Positions 17,343-25,445 of a stretch of 64,000 nucleotides of DNA are shown here, piece by piece; within the stretch, counting starts at the first letter, position 1; each line of letters starts with the position of its first letter. The stretch comes from Aliikangiella coralliicola (GTDB lineage Bacteria; Pseudomonadota; Gammaproteobacteria; Enterobacterales; Kangiellaceae), in contig NZ_ML660160.1 in assembly GCF_007004725.1 (NCBI RefSeq), positions 682,001 through 746,000 on the forward strand. The letters run 5' to 3'. The notes beneath the pieces are model-generated. The model was not told the DNA's origin. It searched no databases and saw nothing but the letters and a program-made list of their open reading frames with translations. Both the position numbers and the translations under genes were made by a program.

Positions 17343-18692
17343 ATGCAACAACCAGTTACTTACCTGATTACAAACAGTGCCGTTGTTTTTGGTATTTTAG
17401 CAGTCATTTTAGGACTCATTTTTTACACTCATAAAAGTGATAATGTTTATTGTCGGCGATTTTATAAATTCGTTCCGGCGTTACTTTTATGTTATTTCAT
17501 TCCGTCACTATTACACACGTTTCACATCGTCCCATATGATTATTCCTGCACAGATATTTTAAGTGGCGCGGTCGATGCTGGTAAAGGGGTTTTGGAACAA
17601 TGCCAATTGGCAAAGAGTCCCGAGGACGCCAAAATAGCGGCAAGTGGCTCGCAACTCTATTATGTTGCATCACGGTTTTTATTACCCACGAGTTTGGTGC
17701 TTTTGACATTAAGTATCGATTTCAAAAAGATTAAAGCGCTTGGTCCTAAAGCCATTATTCTGTTTTTGACCGGGACCCTTGGAATCGTTATCGGTGGGCC
17801 GATTGCGCTGCTAATAATGTCGCTGATTAATCCTGATATTGTTGCTGGTGATGTTTGGCGAGGAATGACCACTGTGGCGGGTAGCTGGATTGGCGGCGGT
17901 GCAAATCAGGCGGCGATGAAAGAAGTTTATGATGTTTCCGGTGAATTGTTTTCCAGCATGATTGCTGTTGACGTCATAATCGCCAATATCTGGATGGCGG
18001 TTTTATTATTAATGGCAGGACGCGCAAAACAAATTGACACTGCCTCAGGCGCAGATACCTCGGCGATTGAAGACCTTAAGGCTACTGTGGAGCGATTCCA
18101 GAAAAAGCATGCCAGAATTCCAGACTTAACTGACTTAATGCTCATTTTGGCAATTGGTTTTGGTGCAACTGCCGTTGGTCATTTAGTCGCAGATAATGTT
18201 GCGCCTTTTATTGCTGAAAACTGGCCCGCAGCGAGCAAGTATTCGTTGACCAGTAAATTTTTCTGGCTGGTCGTCACTGCGACGAGTATTGGACTCGTGC
18301 TTTCAACGACTAAGTTAAAGCAATTTGAAGCGGCAGGTGCTTCTCGAGTTGGTTCTGTGTTTATCTATGTGCTAGTGGCATCGATAGGATTACACATGGA
18401 TATTTCAGCAATTGTTGAGCGTCCCTGGTTGTTTCTTGTTGGCGGGATCTGGATGCTTGTTCATGCTTCACTGATGTTAATTGTTGCGAAAGCAATTAAA
18501 GCTCCCTTGTTTTACATGGCTGTTGGCAGTCAGGCAAATGTTGGTGGTGCGGCGTCTGCACCAGTTGTTGCGTCAGCGTTTCATCCCTCACTGGCGCCGG
18601 TTGGTGTATTGTTAGCGGTGTTAGGTTATGCTCTTGGCACATACGCAGCGTGGTTCTGTGGTCAGATTCTGATGGTTGCTGCCGGAGCCTGA
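17343..18692 (+). CDS. DUF819 family multi-spanning membrane protein
   Basis: A 449-residue integral membrane protein with about eleven to twelve hydrophobic spans and the DUF819 (YjcL-like) hallmarks: CRRFYKFVPALLLCYFIPSL near the N-terminus, LPTSLVLLTLSIDFKKI, AGSWIGGGANQAAMKE in the middle (a re-entrant-like Gly-rich motif), and GSQANVGGAASAPVVASAFHPSLAPVGVLLAVLGYALGTYAAW near the C-terminus. The inverted arrangement of two Gly-rich motifs suggests a secondary transporter of the CPA/AT-like fold. The substrate is unknown. Single gene closed by a strong terminator; the ATG at 17343 has a weak ribosome site (AAGGG). Confidence 0.85.
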   Translation: MQQPVTYLITNSAVVFGILAVILGLIFYTHKSDNVYCRRFYKFVPALLLCYFIPSLLHTFHIVPYDYSCTDILSGAVDAGKGVLEQCQLAKSPEDAKIAASGSQLYYVASRFLLPTSLVLLTLSIDFKKIKALGPKAIILFLTGTLGIVIGGPIALLIMSLINPDIVAGDVWRGMTTVAGSWIGGGANQAAMKEVYDVSGELFSSMIAVDVIIANIWMAVLLLMAGRAKQIDTASGADTSAIEDLKATVERFQKKHARIPDLTDLMLILAIGFGATAVGHLVADNVAPFIAENWPAASKYSLTSKFFWLVVTATSIGLVLSTTKLKQFEAAGASRVGSVFIYVLVASIGLHMDISAIVERPWLFLVGGIWMLVHASLMLIVAKAIKAPLFYMAVGSQANVGGAASAPVVASAFHPSLAPVGVLLAVLGYALGTYAAWFCGQILMVAAGA

Positions 18693-18714
18693 GATTAATC
18701 CAGCTAAAGTGAGT

Positions 18715-18745
18715 AAAAACAGCGCGTGAGGCGCTGTTTTTGTTC
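18715..18745 (+). terminator. rho-independent terminator after the DUF819 gene
   Basis: Stem AAAAACAGCGC/GCGCTGTTTTT (18715-18725, 18731-18741, loop GTGAG), whose last arm runs into TTTTTG. Confidence 0.9.
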
Positions 18746-18927
18746 TTATAGAGATTATCTGTGCTATATAAAGTAAAGAGATAACCAATAACATAAACTC
18801 ATTTGCTACAAATTTGACAAAAAAATCGTTTTGATATTCACCATAAGTCGTTATTATACTAAGAAAAATTGGTACAATAGTGTCAGATAAATTCTGAACT
18901 AGAAAAACAATAGGAATTGCTCCACCT

Positions 18928-20088
18928 ATGCTAAAAATCCAATTCAAGGATCGAAGAAAGCCTGCAATATGGTTGGTAGATTCTACCTTCACTATCGGCT
19001 CTGATCCTGGCTGCGATATTGTTGTGGATGAAGATCAAGTTGACCCGCAACATGTTGAACTGGTTATCCAGCAAGATGAGATTCTACTAAAAAATGTTAG
19101 CGCTAAACGTAGCGTTTTTATTAATGAGGTTCCGGTTGTCAATGAGCATCAGCTAGTTGCCTGGGATATCATCAGGCTAGGAACTAGCGAATTAGAAATC
19201 ATTGATCCGCTAAGCGAACGCACGCCTGTTCCTGAGAAAGTGCCAGAGCAGGCCACGGTTATTCGCCCGTCTGTCAGTCCCTGGATGTTGAAGGCAATTT
19301 CCCCACCATTAGATGGCCAGTATTTTTCCTTAGCCAATGGCTTTGATATTGGCCGTGAAAAGAGCTGCGATGTTTTGGTTCCTTTAAGTTATGTGTCACG
19401 AAAGCACGCTAAATTTGCACTTAGAAAAGATAAGCTTTATATCGAAGATCTTAACTCGTCTAACGGTACGTACGTGAATGGCGAGAGGATCAAGTCTTGT
19501 GAATTGAGAAATGGCGATGAATTAAGACTAGATGAATTTATTTTTAGCGTGATTGGACCGGTCACTAAAGTTGAGAGTAAGCCTCGCACTATTGTCAGAG
19601 AAAAGGTAGCAAAACCCAAAAAAGAAAACCGGGTAACTGCAAATCATGGACTGATTAAAAAATCTGAAGCCAGTCATAAGGTGTTTCTGCATGGAATGTC
19701 GCCTGATGTTCAGGGGAAAATCTATGAAATTACCAAAACGCAAAACCACATATCCAGAATGCTAGGACATCATTTATCAACGAGTGAGCGAAGCGTTTCA
19801 GCCAGACATGTTTATTTGCAAGAAACCGATTTGGGTTGGCAAATTAAAAATGATGGCGCCGCGGACGGCTTAATGGTTAATGGAAAAATGCAAGCAAGAA
19901 GTGTCTTACAAGATGGCGACGAATTAGTTGTTGGTGGCACTTTACTCAAGTTTCAATGTGTAGGCGATAAGCCATTAAATTATGCCAAACCTTCTGGCGG
20001 TTCTTCGGGCACAGGGAAGGCTATCGCTGCTGTTGTTGTCGTGGTTGTGGTTGCTTTAGGCGCTTTTTATTTGGGGCTGTTTGGCTAA
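18928..20088 (+). CDS. three-FHA-domain tail-anchored membrane protein
   Basis: A 386-residue protein with three forkhead-associated repeats. FHA1 covers about 1-90 (FTIGSDPGCDIVVDEDQVDPQHVEL, lacking the classical SxxH). FHA2 covers about 120-210 and is the most canonical (GFDIGREKSCDVLVPLSYVSRKHAKF, EDLNSSNGTYVNG). FHA3 covers about 250-350 (SRMLGHHLSTSERSVSARHVYLQE, DGLMVNG). A single C-terminal hydrophobic helix with a seven-Val run (VVVVVVV, about 363-383) makes it tail-anchored with its FHA domains in the cytosol. FHA domains bind phosphothreonine. The gene converges on a Ser/Thr kinase gene also carrying a C-terminal membrane helix, so the two products probably meet at the membrane. 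Targets are unknown. Confidence 0.87.
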   Translation: MLKIQFKDRRKPAIWLVDSTFTIGSDPGCDIVVDEDQVDPQHVELVIQQDEILLKNVSAKRSVFINEVPVVNEHQLVAWDIIRLGTSELEIIDPLSERTPVPEKVPEQATVIRPSVSPWMLKAISPPLDGQYFSLANGFDIGREKSCDVLVPLSYVSRKHAKFALRKDKLYIEDLNSSNGTYVNGERIKSCELRNGDELRLDEFIFSVIGPVTKVESKPRTIVREKVAKPKKENRVTANHGLIKKSEASHKVFLHGMSPDVQGKIYEITKTQNHISRMLGHHLSTSERSVSARHVYLQETDLGWQIKNDGAADGLMVNGKMQARSVLQDGDELVVGGTLLKFQCVGDKPLNYAKPSGGSSGTGKAIAAVVVVVVVALGAFYLGLFG

Positions 20089-20226
20089 TATTTAACCTGT
20101 CTGTGCAAACAGCCGATCAATTTTTCACCTGATTAGCGTGAAGTCGTGTTCAGGTTTTCTTATTTGGTTGTATGCGCAGCTTGTTCAATTGAATAGTTGT
20201 TCAGTTTACTGACCGCCTATGGAAAA

Positions 20227-21957
20227 TCACTTCACAAAGTCTTTGATCAGTAATCCTATGATACACAAAATGGCGATTGCCAACGCAATGGAAAGCCAGA
20301 CTGTGTGATCTTTTTTGTGTCTGGTTTGAGACAATCTCCTTACTCGTGGCTCCACAGTGTCTTGTTTGGTTGACTTTCCCATATTGGAACGAAACTGCTT
20401 GTTCGAACTATTGCTGGCGATTCGTTGCAATTCCACCAGAATTTGCTGAGCTGAACTCGGTCGATGCAATGGATCAATTGCGATCATATTATCGATTAAT
20501 TTTTCCAGCCGGATTGAGACTTTCTTGGTCGGTGAGGGAAGGGGAGTGGCAGGCGGTACGCCATAAAGCATATGATGAAAAATGGCACCCATACAGTAGA
20601 TATCGTATTTTTCACTAAAAGCCTGGTTACCGGGTGGTTGGTATGCGCGGATTGCTTGCGGGTCATCGTTGCTGCTTGCCGCCTGACCAAAGTCACTGAG
20701 TTTCAGATTTTGTTTCGCGTCAAAGAGAATGTTATTCGGTGAAAGGTTTCGGTGCAAAATATTATTCTGATGCGCAAAGTAGAGCGCTGAACAGATTTGA
20801 CACGCTTGCACCAGAAAGCTCTGTTCATTCATGTCCTGAATAAGCTGGTTACTTAAACTTCCGCCTGACAGATATTCACTAATAATGGTGACATTACTCT
20901 GGCTTTTTACCGCAGCGAAGACGTTAAGAATGTTGGGGTGTTTCAAACTTGATAGATATTTTGCCTCTTTTAGTCCACTGGTGTCGCCGATGGTTCGTTT
21001 AATAACGAACAACTGCCGATTACTTTTTTTCTGAAACAGGTATACGCGTTTTCCGTGCGTCTTACTTAAAACATCGAGTAAGTTAAAGTTGCTGGTAAGA
21101 TCCTTATTTTCCTGCTCTAGTTCTTTGATGTTGGTTTTTCCAAGGTGACTACCCTGAGATATGCCGAGCAACTTGTCTCGTACTTCAGATAAGGACTGGT
21201 ATCTTTTGGCCGCCGAATCATGACAACACTTTTCTATCATGTTGACAAGCTCGTCCGGCAATTGATTCTCTAGTCTGTCGCGGGATTTTTTATCCGTCGT
21301 AGTGCAGGGCTTGCCAAACAGATCATAAAAAAGAATTCCAACAGAATAGATATCGCTCGCAAAGGTAGCTTTACTGTAGTCGGCTTCCTGCTCTGGGGCG
21401 ACGTAACCTTCGGTGCCCATAACACTGGTTTGACTTTCGTTAGCGGCATCTCTATCGCGGTTGCTTTTTCGGGGATTGACCGGTTCTTCAGCAATGGCGA
21501 TGCCAAAGTCTAGTATCCTGACGTTTCCATGTTGGTCAATAATGATATTTGAGGGCTTTATATCTCTGTGAATAACGCCATTTTTGTGAGCGTAAGCCAG
21601 GCCTCTACAAAGCTGAATAGCGATGTCGAGCTTTTTACCAAGAGGGAGTTCTCCACCTGAGAGCATGTAAGACAGATCGATTCCTTTGATCTTTTCCATG
21701 ACAAAAAATGGCTGAGAATCATCAGTAATGCCCTTATCAATGACCTGGACAATATTCGGATGATTGAGCTGGGCGATAATCAGAGATTCTCGCTCAAACA
21801 GTTTTTTGGCTTCGGGGTGGGTTAACAGCTTCTTGCTTAGAAACTTGATTGCGACGGGGCGATTAAGGGAAACCTGGATGGCATCATAAATTTTTGCCAT
21901 TCCGCCCGACGCCAACTCCTGGTTAATTTTATAGCCTGCTAAGATGGGAAATCCCAT
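20227..21957 (-). CDS. membrane Ser/Thr protein kinase with a second, degenerate kinase domain
   Basis: A 576-residue protein. Residues about 8-270 are a complete PknB-type kinase: Gly loop QELASGGMAKIYDA, VAIKF Lys, HRDIKPSN with catalytic Asp near 130, DFG, and APEQ. Residues about 290-510 form a second kinase fold (FVIKR, SEYLSGGSL, HRNLSPNN, SDFGQAA, YDIYCMGAIFHHML, HRPSSAQQIL) in which the HRD catalytic Asp is Asn (near 404) and the Gly loop is not recognisable, so it is probably a pseudokinase. A basic segment then leads to a C-terminal helix (VWLSIALAIAILCIIGLLI, about 552-572). It converges on the three-FHA protein with 138 bp between them. The likely role is phospho-Thr signalling to FHA partners, with the second domain regulatory. 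ATG start at 21957. Confidence 0.88.
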   Translation of the reverse strand: MGFPILAGYKINQELASGGMAKIYDAIQVSLNRPVAIKFLSKKLLTHPEAKKLFERESLIIAQLNHPNIVQVIDKGITDDSQPFFVMEKIKGIDLSYMLSGGELPLGKKLDIAIQLCRGLAYAHKNGVIHRDIKPSNIIIDQHGNVRILDFGIAIAEEPVNPRKSNRDRDAANESQTSVMGTEGYVAPEQEADYSKATFASDIYSVGILFYDLFGKPCTTTDKKSRDRLENQLPDELVNMIEKCCHDSAAKRYQSLSEVRDKLLGISQGSHLGKTNIKELEQENKDLTSNFNLLDVLSKTHGKRVYLFQKKSNRQLFVIKRTIGDTSGLKEAKYLSSLKHPNILNVFAAVKSQSNVTIISEYLSGGSLSNQLIQDMNEQSFLVQACQICSALYFAHQNNILHRNLSPNNILFDAKQNLKLSDFGQAASSNDDPQAIRAYQPPGNQAFSEKYDIYCMGAIFHHMLYGVPPATPLPSPTKKVSIRLEKLIDNMIAIDPLHRPSSAQQILVELQRIASNSSNKQFRSNMGKSTKQDTVEPRVRRLSQTRHKKDHTVWLSIALAIAILCIIGLLIKDFVK

Positions 21958-22066
21958 AGACGTTCAATTTATTATTTTGTCTTCGAGTATTCTTATTTTA
22001 GACCCATTTATTTGAGTTTGCCCTGAATTGCCATAATGTCATCTTCTTTCGAACTCGTTGAAATCA

Positions 22067-23953
22067 TTAGCGAACAATGGCTCGATCGCGACCCGAATTT
22101 TTGGCCTGGTAAAGTGCTAAATCGGCCCTGTGTATAATTGATTCAATGTCGTCGTTTATTTGTAAGGCGGTAACGCCAAGGCTGATAGTGACTGATTGAG
22201 CCATGGGGTTGACTATCGTTTCCGCTAGTGATTTTTTAATGCGGTTACAAACTTGTAGCGATTTTTCCGGATCAGTATGTGGAAAAATAAATAACCATTC
22301 TTCGCCGCCAATACGGCCAAAATTATCGTCAGATCGAAGATGTTGCTGGCATGTTTCTGCGAAATGTTTAAGGACTTTATCTCCGACGTGATGACCATAG
22401 CTATCATTAACTTTTTTAAAGTGATCCAAGTCAATTACACTGATTGTTAATGGGAATTGATAACGCTTTGCACGTTCGATTTCGTTGGTCAGTGTTTCGA
22501 AGATATGTCTTCGATTGGACGCGCCGGTCAATTCATCGGTGAGCGCAAGTTTCGTCATTTGTTTTTTTATACGAGTTTCCCGCCGGTAGGCATGTATTGA
22601 AAATAGTAATAATAATATGAGTAAAACGCCGACTAATAAGTGAAGCCTTTGTTTCGACTGTTGCTTTTCCAGCTCGAGTTGCTGGGCTCGGTTTTGCTCT
22701 TGTAACAGCGCGTTTTCTGTTTGCTGGTGTTCGAAATTAAAACGGTATGCCATCTCTTTTAAGTTTCGATCATTTTGATTTTTAAATGCCTTATATTGAA
22801 GTTGAATTGATTTCTGTTGTAAGCGGTAAGCTTGCTCATAATTTTGTGTGGCCGCAAAGTAGCGAGATTCGATAGCCGCTAATCGCGAATTGATAAGAGG
22901 ATTATCCTTAGTTTTTAAAATCTCTTTTGTTTTCGCAATGAGAGTGCTTACTCTATCGAGCTCATGAGTTTGTAATCCTAGTTGTGCCTGGAATGTAAAC
23001 AACTCAACTAACCAGTTATTGTCAGCATGCCGGAGGGCAATTTCTTGTGCAAGCTCCAGGTTGTCAAAAGTTTCTTTTATTTTATGTTGTTGGCTAGCGA
23101 TTTGCGCGAGTTGAAAGTAGGCTGAAATCAAACCATATTCGTTGTTGTACTTTTGCCCAATTTTAATTGTATTTAAAGTATGCTCTTGGGCTAACGCTAA
23201 TTTATTACTCGCTAAATAGTAACTACCCTTAGTGTATTCCAATATTCCTGAGTCATGTAACATTGGTCGTTGTTTAAATAAGGTTTCCGCTTCATCAAGA
23301 TATTCTCCGGCAGGTACAAGGCTGTTGGTATAGGCCGATGCGCGGGAAAGATAAATTAGCGAGATAAATGTTTTTCTCAACAATTGGTTTTTTTTACTTA
23401 TTTCATAAGCTTTATTATAACTATTGATAGCTTGAGTGATTGAACCTCTGTTTTGTGCGATACCGCCTTCGACCCATGCAAAATCAACCTGTAGATTTGG
23501 GTCGTTTAGTTCGCCACTACAAGTTTCCGCCAGGTTCTTTGCGTTGAACTCTTGATCAATGTCTGTTTTCGATGAAAGTATTTTATAATGAAAAATTTGA
23601 AGTAAGCAGCGTTTATAATCATCGCCCAATTGTTGAGCTAAAATTATTGATTCGTTTAATTCATCTTCTATGTCGAGCTTTCCAATTTCTGCTCGCGCCA
23701 ATATCATCTGATAGAGGAGTTCTAACTTTTCGTGATTTGAAGATACTTGCTTTATTTTGAGGGCCAACTCTTTATAAACTGCTACAGGATTAGTCCCTAA
23801 AGAATTCTCTATTTCAGAGTTTTTATGAGGAGCCGCCATGGCGTAGGTGAAGTGGCAGACGAAACATAATGCAATAGTTAATCTAAGGCAACTAATCGAG
23901 TGTCGAACTTTTTTATTTGCAAAGGAAATTTTCGGCGACCATACAACGAGCAC
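22067..23953 (-). CDS. TPR-containing membrane diguanylate cyclase (GGDEF)
   Basis: About 628 residues. An N-terminal hydrophobic segment (CLRLTIALCFVCHFTYAMA) exports a roughly 400-residue TPR-like helical sensor region (repeats such as AINSYNKAYEISKKNQL, ALAQEHTLNTIKIGQKY). A coiled coil and one membrane helix (LHLLVGVLLILLLLFSIHAYR) follow, then a cytosolic GGDEF domain. The signature reads GGEEW, with Trp for Phe, and an RxxD inhibitory site (RSDD) lies five residues before it, so c-di-GMP synthesis with product inhibition is expected. The start is uncertain: GTG 23953 follows GGAGG, a TTG at 23974 is also open, and both overlap the end of the CtlX gene, suggesting coupling. Confidence 0.85.
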   Translation of the reverse strand: MLVVWSPKISFANKKVRHSISCLRLTIALCFVCHFTYAMAAPHKNSEIENSLGTNPVAVYKELALKIKQVSSNHEKLELLYQMILARAEIGKLDIEDELNESIILAQQLGDDYKRCLLQIFHYKILSSKTDIDQEFNAKNLAETCSGELNDPNLQVDFAWVEGGIAQNRGSITQAINSYNKAYEISKKNQLLRKTFISLIYLSRASAYTNSLVPAGEYLDEAETLFKQRPMLHDSGILEYTKGSYYLASNKLALAQEHTLNTIKIGQKYNNEYGLISAYFQLAQIASQQHKIKETFDNLELAQEIALRHADNNWLVELFTFQAQLGLQTHELDRVSTLIAKTKEILKTKDNPLINSRLAAIESRYFAATQNYEQAYRLQQKSIQLQYKAFKNQNDRNLKEMAYRFNFEHQQTENALLQEQNRAQQLELEKQQSKQRLHLLVGVLLILLLLFSIHAYRRETRIKKQMTKLALTDELTGASNRRHIFETLTNEIERAKRYQFPLTISVIDLDHFKKVNDSYGHHVGDKVLKHFAETCQQHLRSDDNFGRIGGEEWLFIFPHTDPEKSLQVCNRIKKSLAETIVNPMAQSVTISLGVTALQINDDIESIIHRADLALYQAKNSGRDRAIVR

Positions 23954-24860
23954 TTCCACCTCCAATGTGTTCAATTGTCGGAATATCGCAAACTATGAGT
24001 TCGCCATGTTTTTCTAGTTGTTTTCGTTGGCTATTGCTAAAGCCAGAATGAGCGGATGAAGACATTATTATGCATGATTGTTGTTGTTTGTTTTTGACCT
24101 GAATGATGTTACCGCAAAAATTTTCAGTCATTTGTTGTTCTGAAATACTGATAAGATCTGTGACAGTGTCTGTTAACTGTAGCATCGAAGTACGATTGCT
24201 GCTAGATTCCTTCAGCACCGATTCTGCAATGACAGCAAAGGATTCCCCACAGGACATCAACACGTTGGTGTGATAAACCGGCTTTCCGCTAGCTGTCGAG
24301 GTTTCAAATGTCGATAGCTGGTATTGATATTTATCTGCAAACTGAATAAGCGCTGATTGATGACAGCGTTCTGACAAAGCCGCGAATACTTGGCCGGTTG
24401 GATGGTGGAATATAAGGCTGCCGGTTCCCTCCAAAAAAGAGTCACTGGTAAATTCCTGGCGTAAATCGATAACATTTTTGATTGTGTAACCTTTGCTTTT
24501 AAGACTATTTTGAAGCGGTTCTATCTGAATTTCGGCGCGACGATTAGGTGTTTTCATCGGATAAATAAAAATATTTCCATCTTCCCGAGTTGAAAACCAA
24601 TTATTGGGGAAAATAGCATCAGGTAATTTTTGTGTTGTTTGTTGCTTTTCTAAAATTAAAATCTCTATTCCGTGGGACTCTAATTGCTCGACCATTTGAG
24701 AAAATTCACCGAGCGCTTTCTGGGTGATTTCATTGGCTTGACTATCTACAGGTTTGTTTTGAAATTCGTTATCTTGCCCTGTTTGTTCGTTGTAGCCGAA
24801 ATCAGTGGGTCTAACCATTACCAACGAACTTGTAAGATGGGATTGCGTAAAGGTTGTCAT
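23913..24860 (-). CDS. ctlX: CtlX-type amidinohydrolase (arginine deiminase superfamily)
   Basis: A 315-residue cytosolic protein of the guanidino-group-modifying enzyme superfamily. It has PDAIFPNNWFST (substrate/Asp motif, about 82-93), FLEGTGSLIFH with the catalytic Glu, VYHTNVLMSCGESFAVI with the catalytic His, and a late Cys nucleophile in HIGGGSARCMVAENF (about 297-311). This set matches the CtlX/citrulline-utilisation hydrolase branch rather than ArcA or DDAH proper; the annotation of the exact reaction is uncertain. The gene is minus-strand and its end overlaps the diguanylate cyclase gene. Upstream it is separated from the gcvA promoter by a minus-strand terminator, so its own promoter must lie in 24861-24916 or it depends on read-through. 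Confidence 0.8.
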   Translation of the reverse strand: MTTFTQSHLTSSLVMVRPTDFGYNEQTGQDNEFQNKPVDSQANEITQKALGEFSQMVEQLESHGIEILILEKQQTTQKLPDAIFPNNWFSTREDGNIFIYPMKTPNRRAEIQIEPLQNSLKSKGYTIKNVIDLRQEFTSDSFLEGTGSLIFHHPTGQVFAALSERCHQSALIQFADKYQYQLSTFETSTASGKPVYHTNVLMSCGESFAVIAESVLKESSSNRTSMLQLTDTVTDLISISEQQMTENFCGNIIQVKNKQQQSCIIMSSSAHSGFSNSQRKQLEKHGELIVCDIPTIEHIGGGSARCMVAENFLCK

Positions 24861-24916
24861 AAGGATAGGAAAGGTTGGTTAGCAATTAATAGGCAATACT
24901 AACTCAAATCTCAGGC

Positions 24917-24944
24917 AAAAAAAAAGCTTGCCGAAGCAAGCTTT
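24917..24944 (-). terminator. strong minus-strand intrinsic terminator with UUCG tetraloop
   Basis: Read on the minus strand: stem AAAGCTTGC, loop TTCG, stem GCAAGCTTT, then six more T (nine in total with the stem end). It is a perfect 9-bp stem with a C(UUCG)G tetraloop. It cannot serve ctlX, which starts downstream of it; it must end a transcript that starts further upstream on the minus strand. Confidence 0.9.
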
Positions 24945-25356
24945 ACTAGTAATTTGCTGTGAAATATAGGACCAAAAAGGGGTAGGAGGCCACAGCATTC
25001 ACTAATAAACTCTGTTGGGACAGAAACAAAAAACAACTCTCAAAACAGTTCAACTTAAAACTGTGTTCTTGCTAATTCGCTATATAGAGCGGCTTAACAA
25101 GCGTGGTATGGGCTAATCATACCGTTGAGGCTATGCCTCAAATTCATGACTAAGACCTGATTAAGGAAAAACTCAACAATCCAATCGGAATGCTTGCTTT
25201 CTCAGTCATTCGTGTAAATTTCAACACTCACCTGCTTACTGGAAACATTAATTCAGATATCTCACTTTGCATCAAAGTGATTAATCCAAAAATACTACGA
25301 ACAACCAAAGTGGTATCGTTCAATTAGTACTTTGAAGTTCTTTAGACTCTGAACTT
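24917..25356 (-). ncRNA. putative structured non-coding RNA divergent from gcvA
   Basis: A promoter-to-terminator unit of about 440 nt on the minus strand without a credible protein gene. It begins at a near-consensus sigma-70 promoter (25364-25392) and ends at the UUCG terminator at 24917. Visible stems in RNA sense are CACUUUG/CAAAGUG near 25262-25278, GAGGC/GCCUC near 25126-25140, and GGUAUG/CAUACC near 25103-25123. GU-rich single-strand-looking stretches occur near 25299, 25165 and 25025 (for example GUUGUUUUUUGUUUCUG). Divergence from gcvA is the arrangement of the small RNA GcvB in enteric bacteria, but this unit is about twice as long and I see no firm GcvB sequence match. Alternatives are a decayed rRNA-operon leader/trailer (the promoter has an rrn-like TCGCCCC discriminator) or a leader RNA. 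Confidence 0.6.
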
Positions 25357-25363
25357 GGGGCGA

Positions 25364-25392
25364 ACTATACTTATCAAATTGTACCTTTTCAA
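25364..25392 (-). promoter_or_regulatory. near-consensus sigma-70 promoter (minus strand)
   Basis: On the minus strand TTGAAA (25392-25387), a 17-bp spacer, then TATAGT (25369-25364): five of six matches in each box. The discriminator TCGCCCC is GC-rich, as in stringently controlled stable-RNA promoters. Transcription would start at about 25356 and run toward the UUCG terminator. Confidence 0.75.
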
Positions 25393-25436
25393 ACGATCAT
25401 TTATAATGATTCGCATTAGAAAAACTAATCCATTAG
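25379..25436 (+). promoter_or_regulatory. gcvA promoter region with CTAAT boxes
   Basis: A perfect -10 (TATAAT, 25402-25407) has a weak -35 (TTGTAC, 25379-25384) 17 bp upstream, overlapping the divergent promoter. Downstream lie CTAAT-type pentamers: ATTAG 25415-25419, CTAAT 25425-25429 and ATTAG 25432-25436; the last two form CTAAT-CC-ATTAG. CTAAT is the core described for Escherichia coli GcvA sites, so autoregulation is likely. Confidence 0.6.
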
Positions 25437-25445
25437 CGAGCCACA

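Noticed and set aside
18621-18992. Hydrophobic minus-strand reading frame of 123 codons across the DUF819/FHA gap
   Set aside because: It runs through a strong terminator and into two real genes on the other strand; hydrophobicity comes from AT-rich sequence.
24684-24902. Plus-strand reading frame antisense to ctlX start
   Set aside because: Overlaps the conserved ctlX N-terminus on the opposite strand, no support.
25122-25175. 17-codon minus-strand ORF (starts MNLRHSL) inside the putative RNA, a possible leader peptide
   Set aside because: Ribosome site is poor and such short frames are expected by chance; kept only as an alternative reading.
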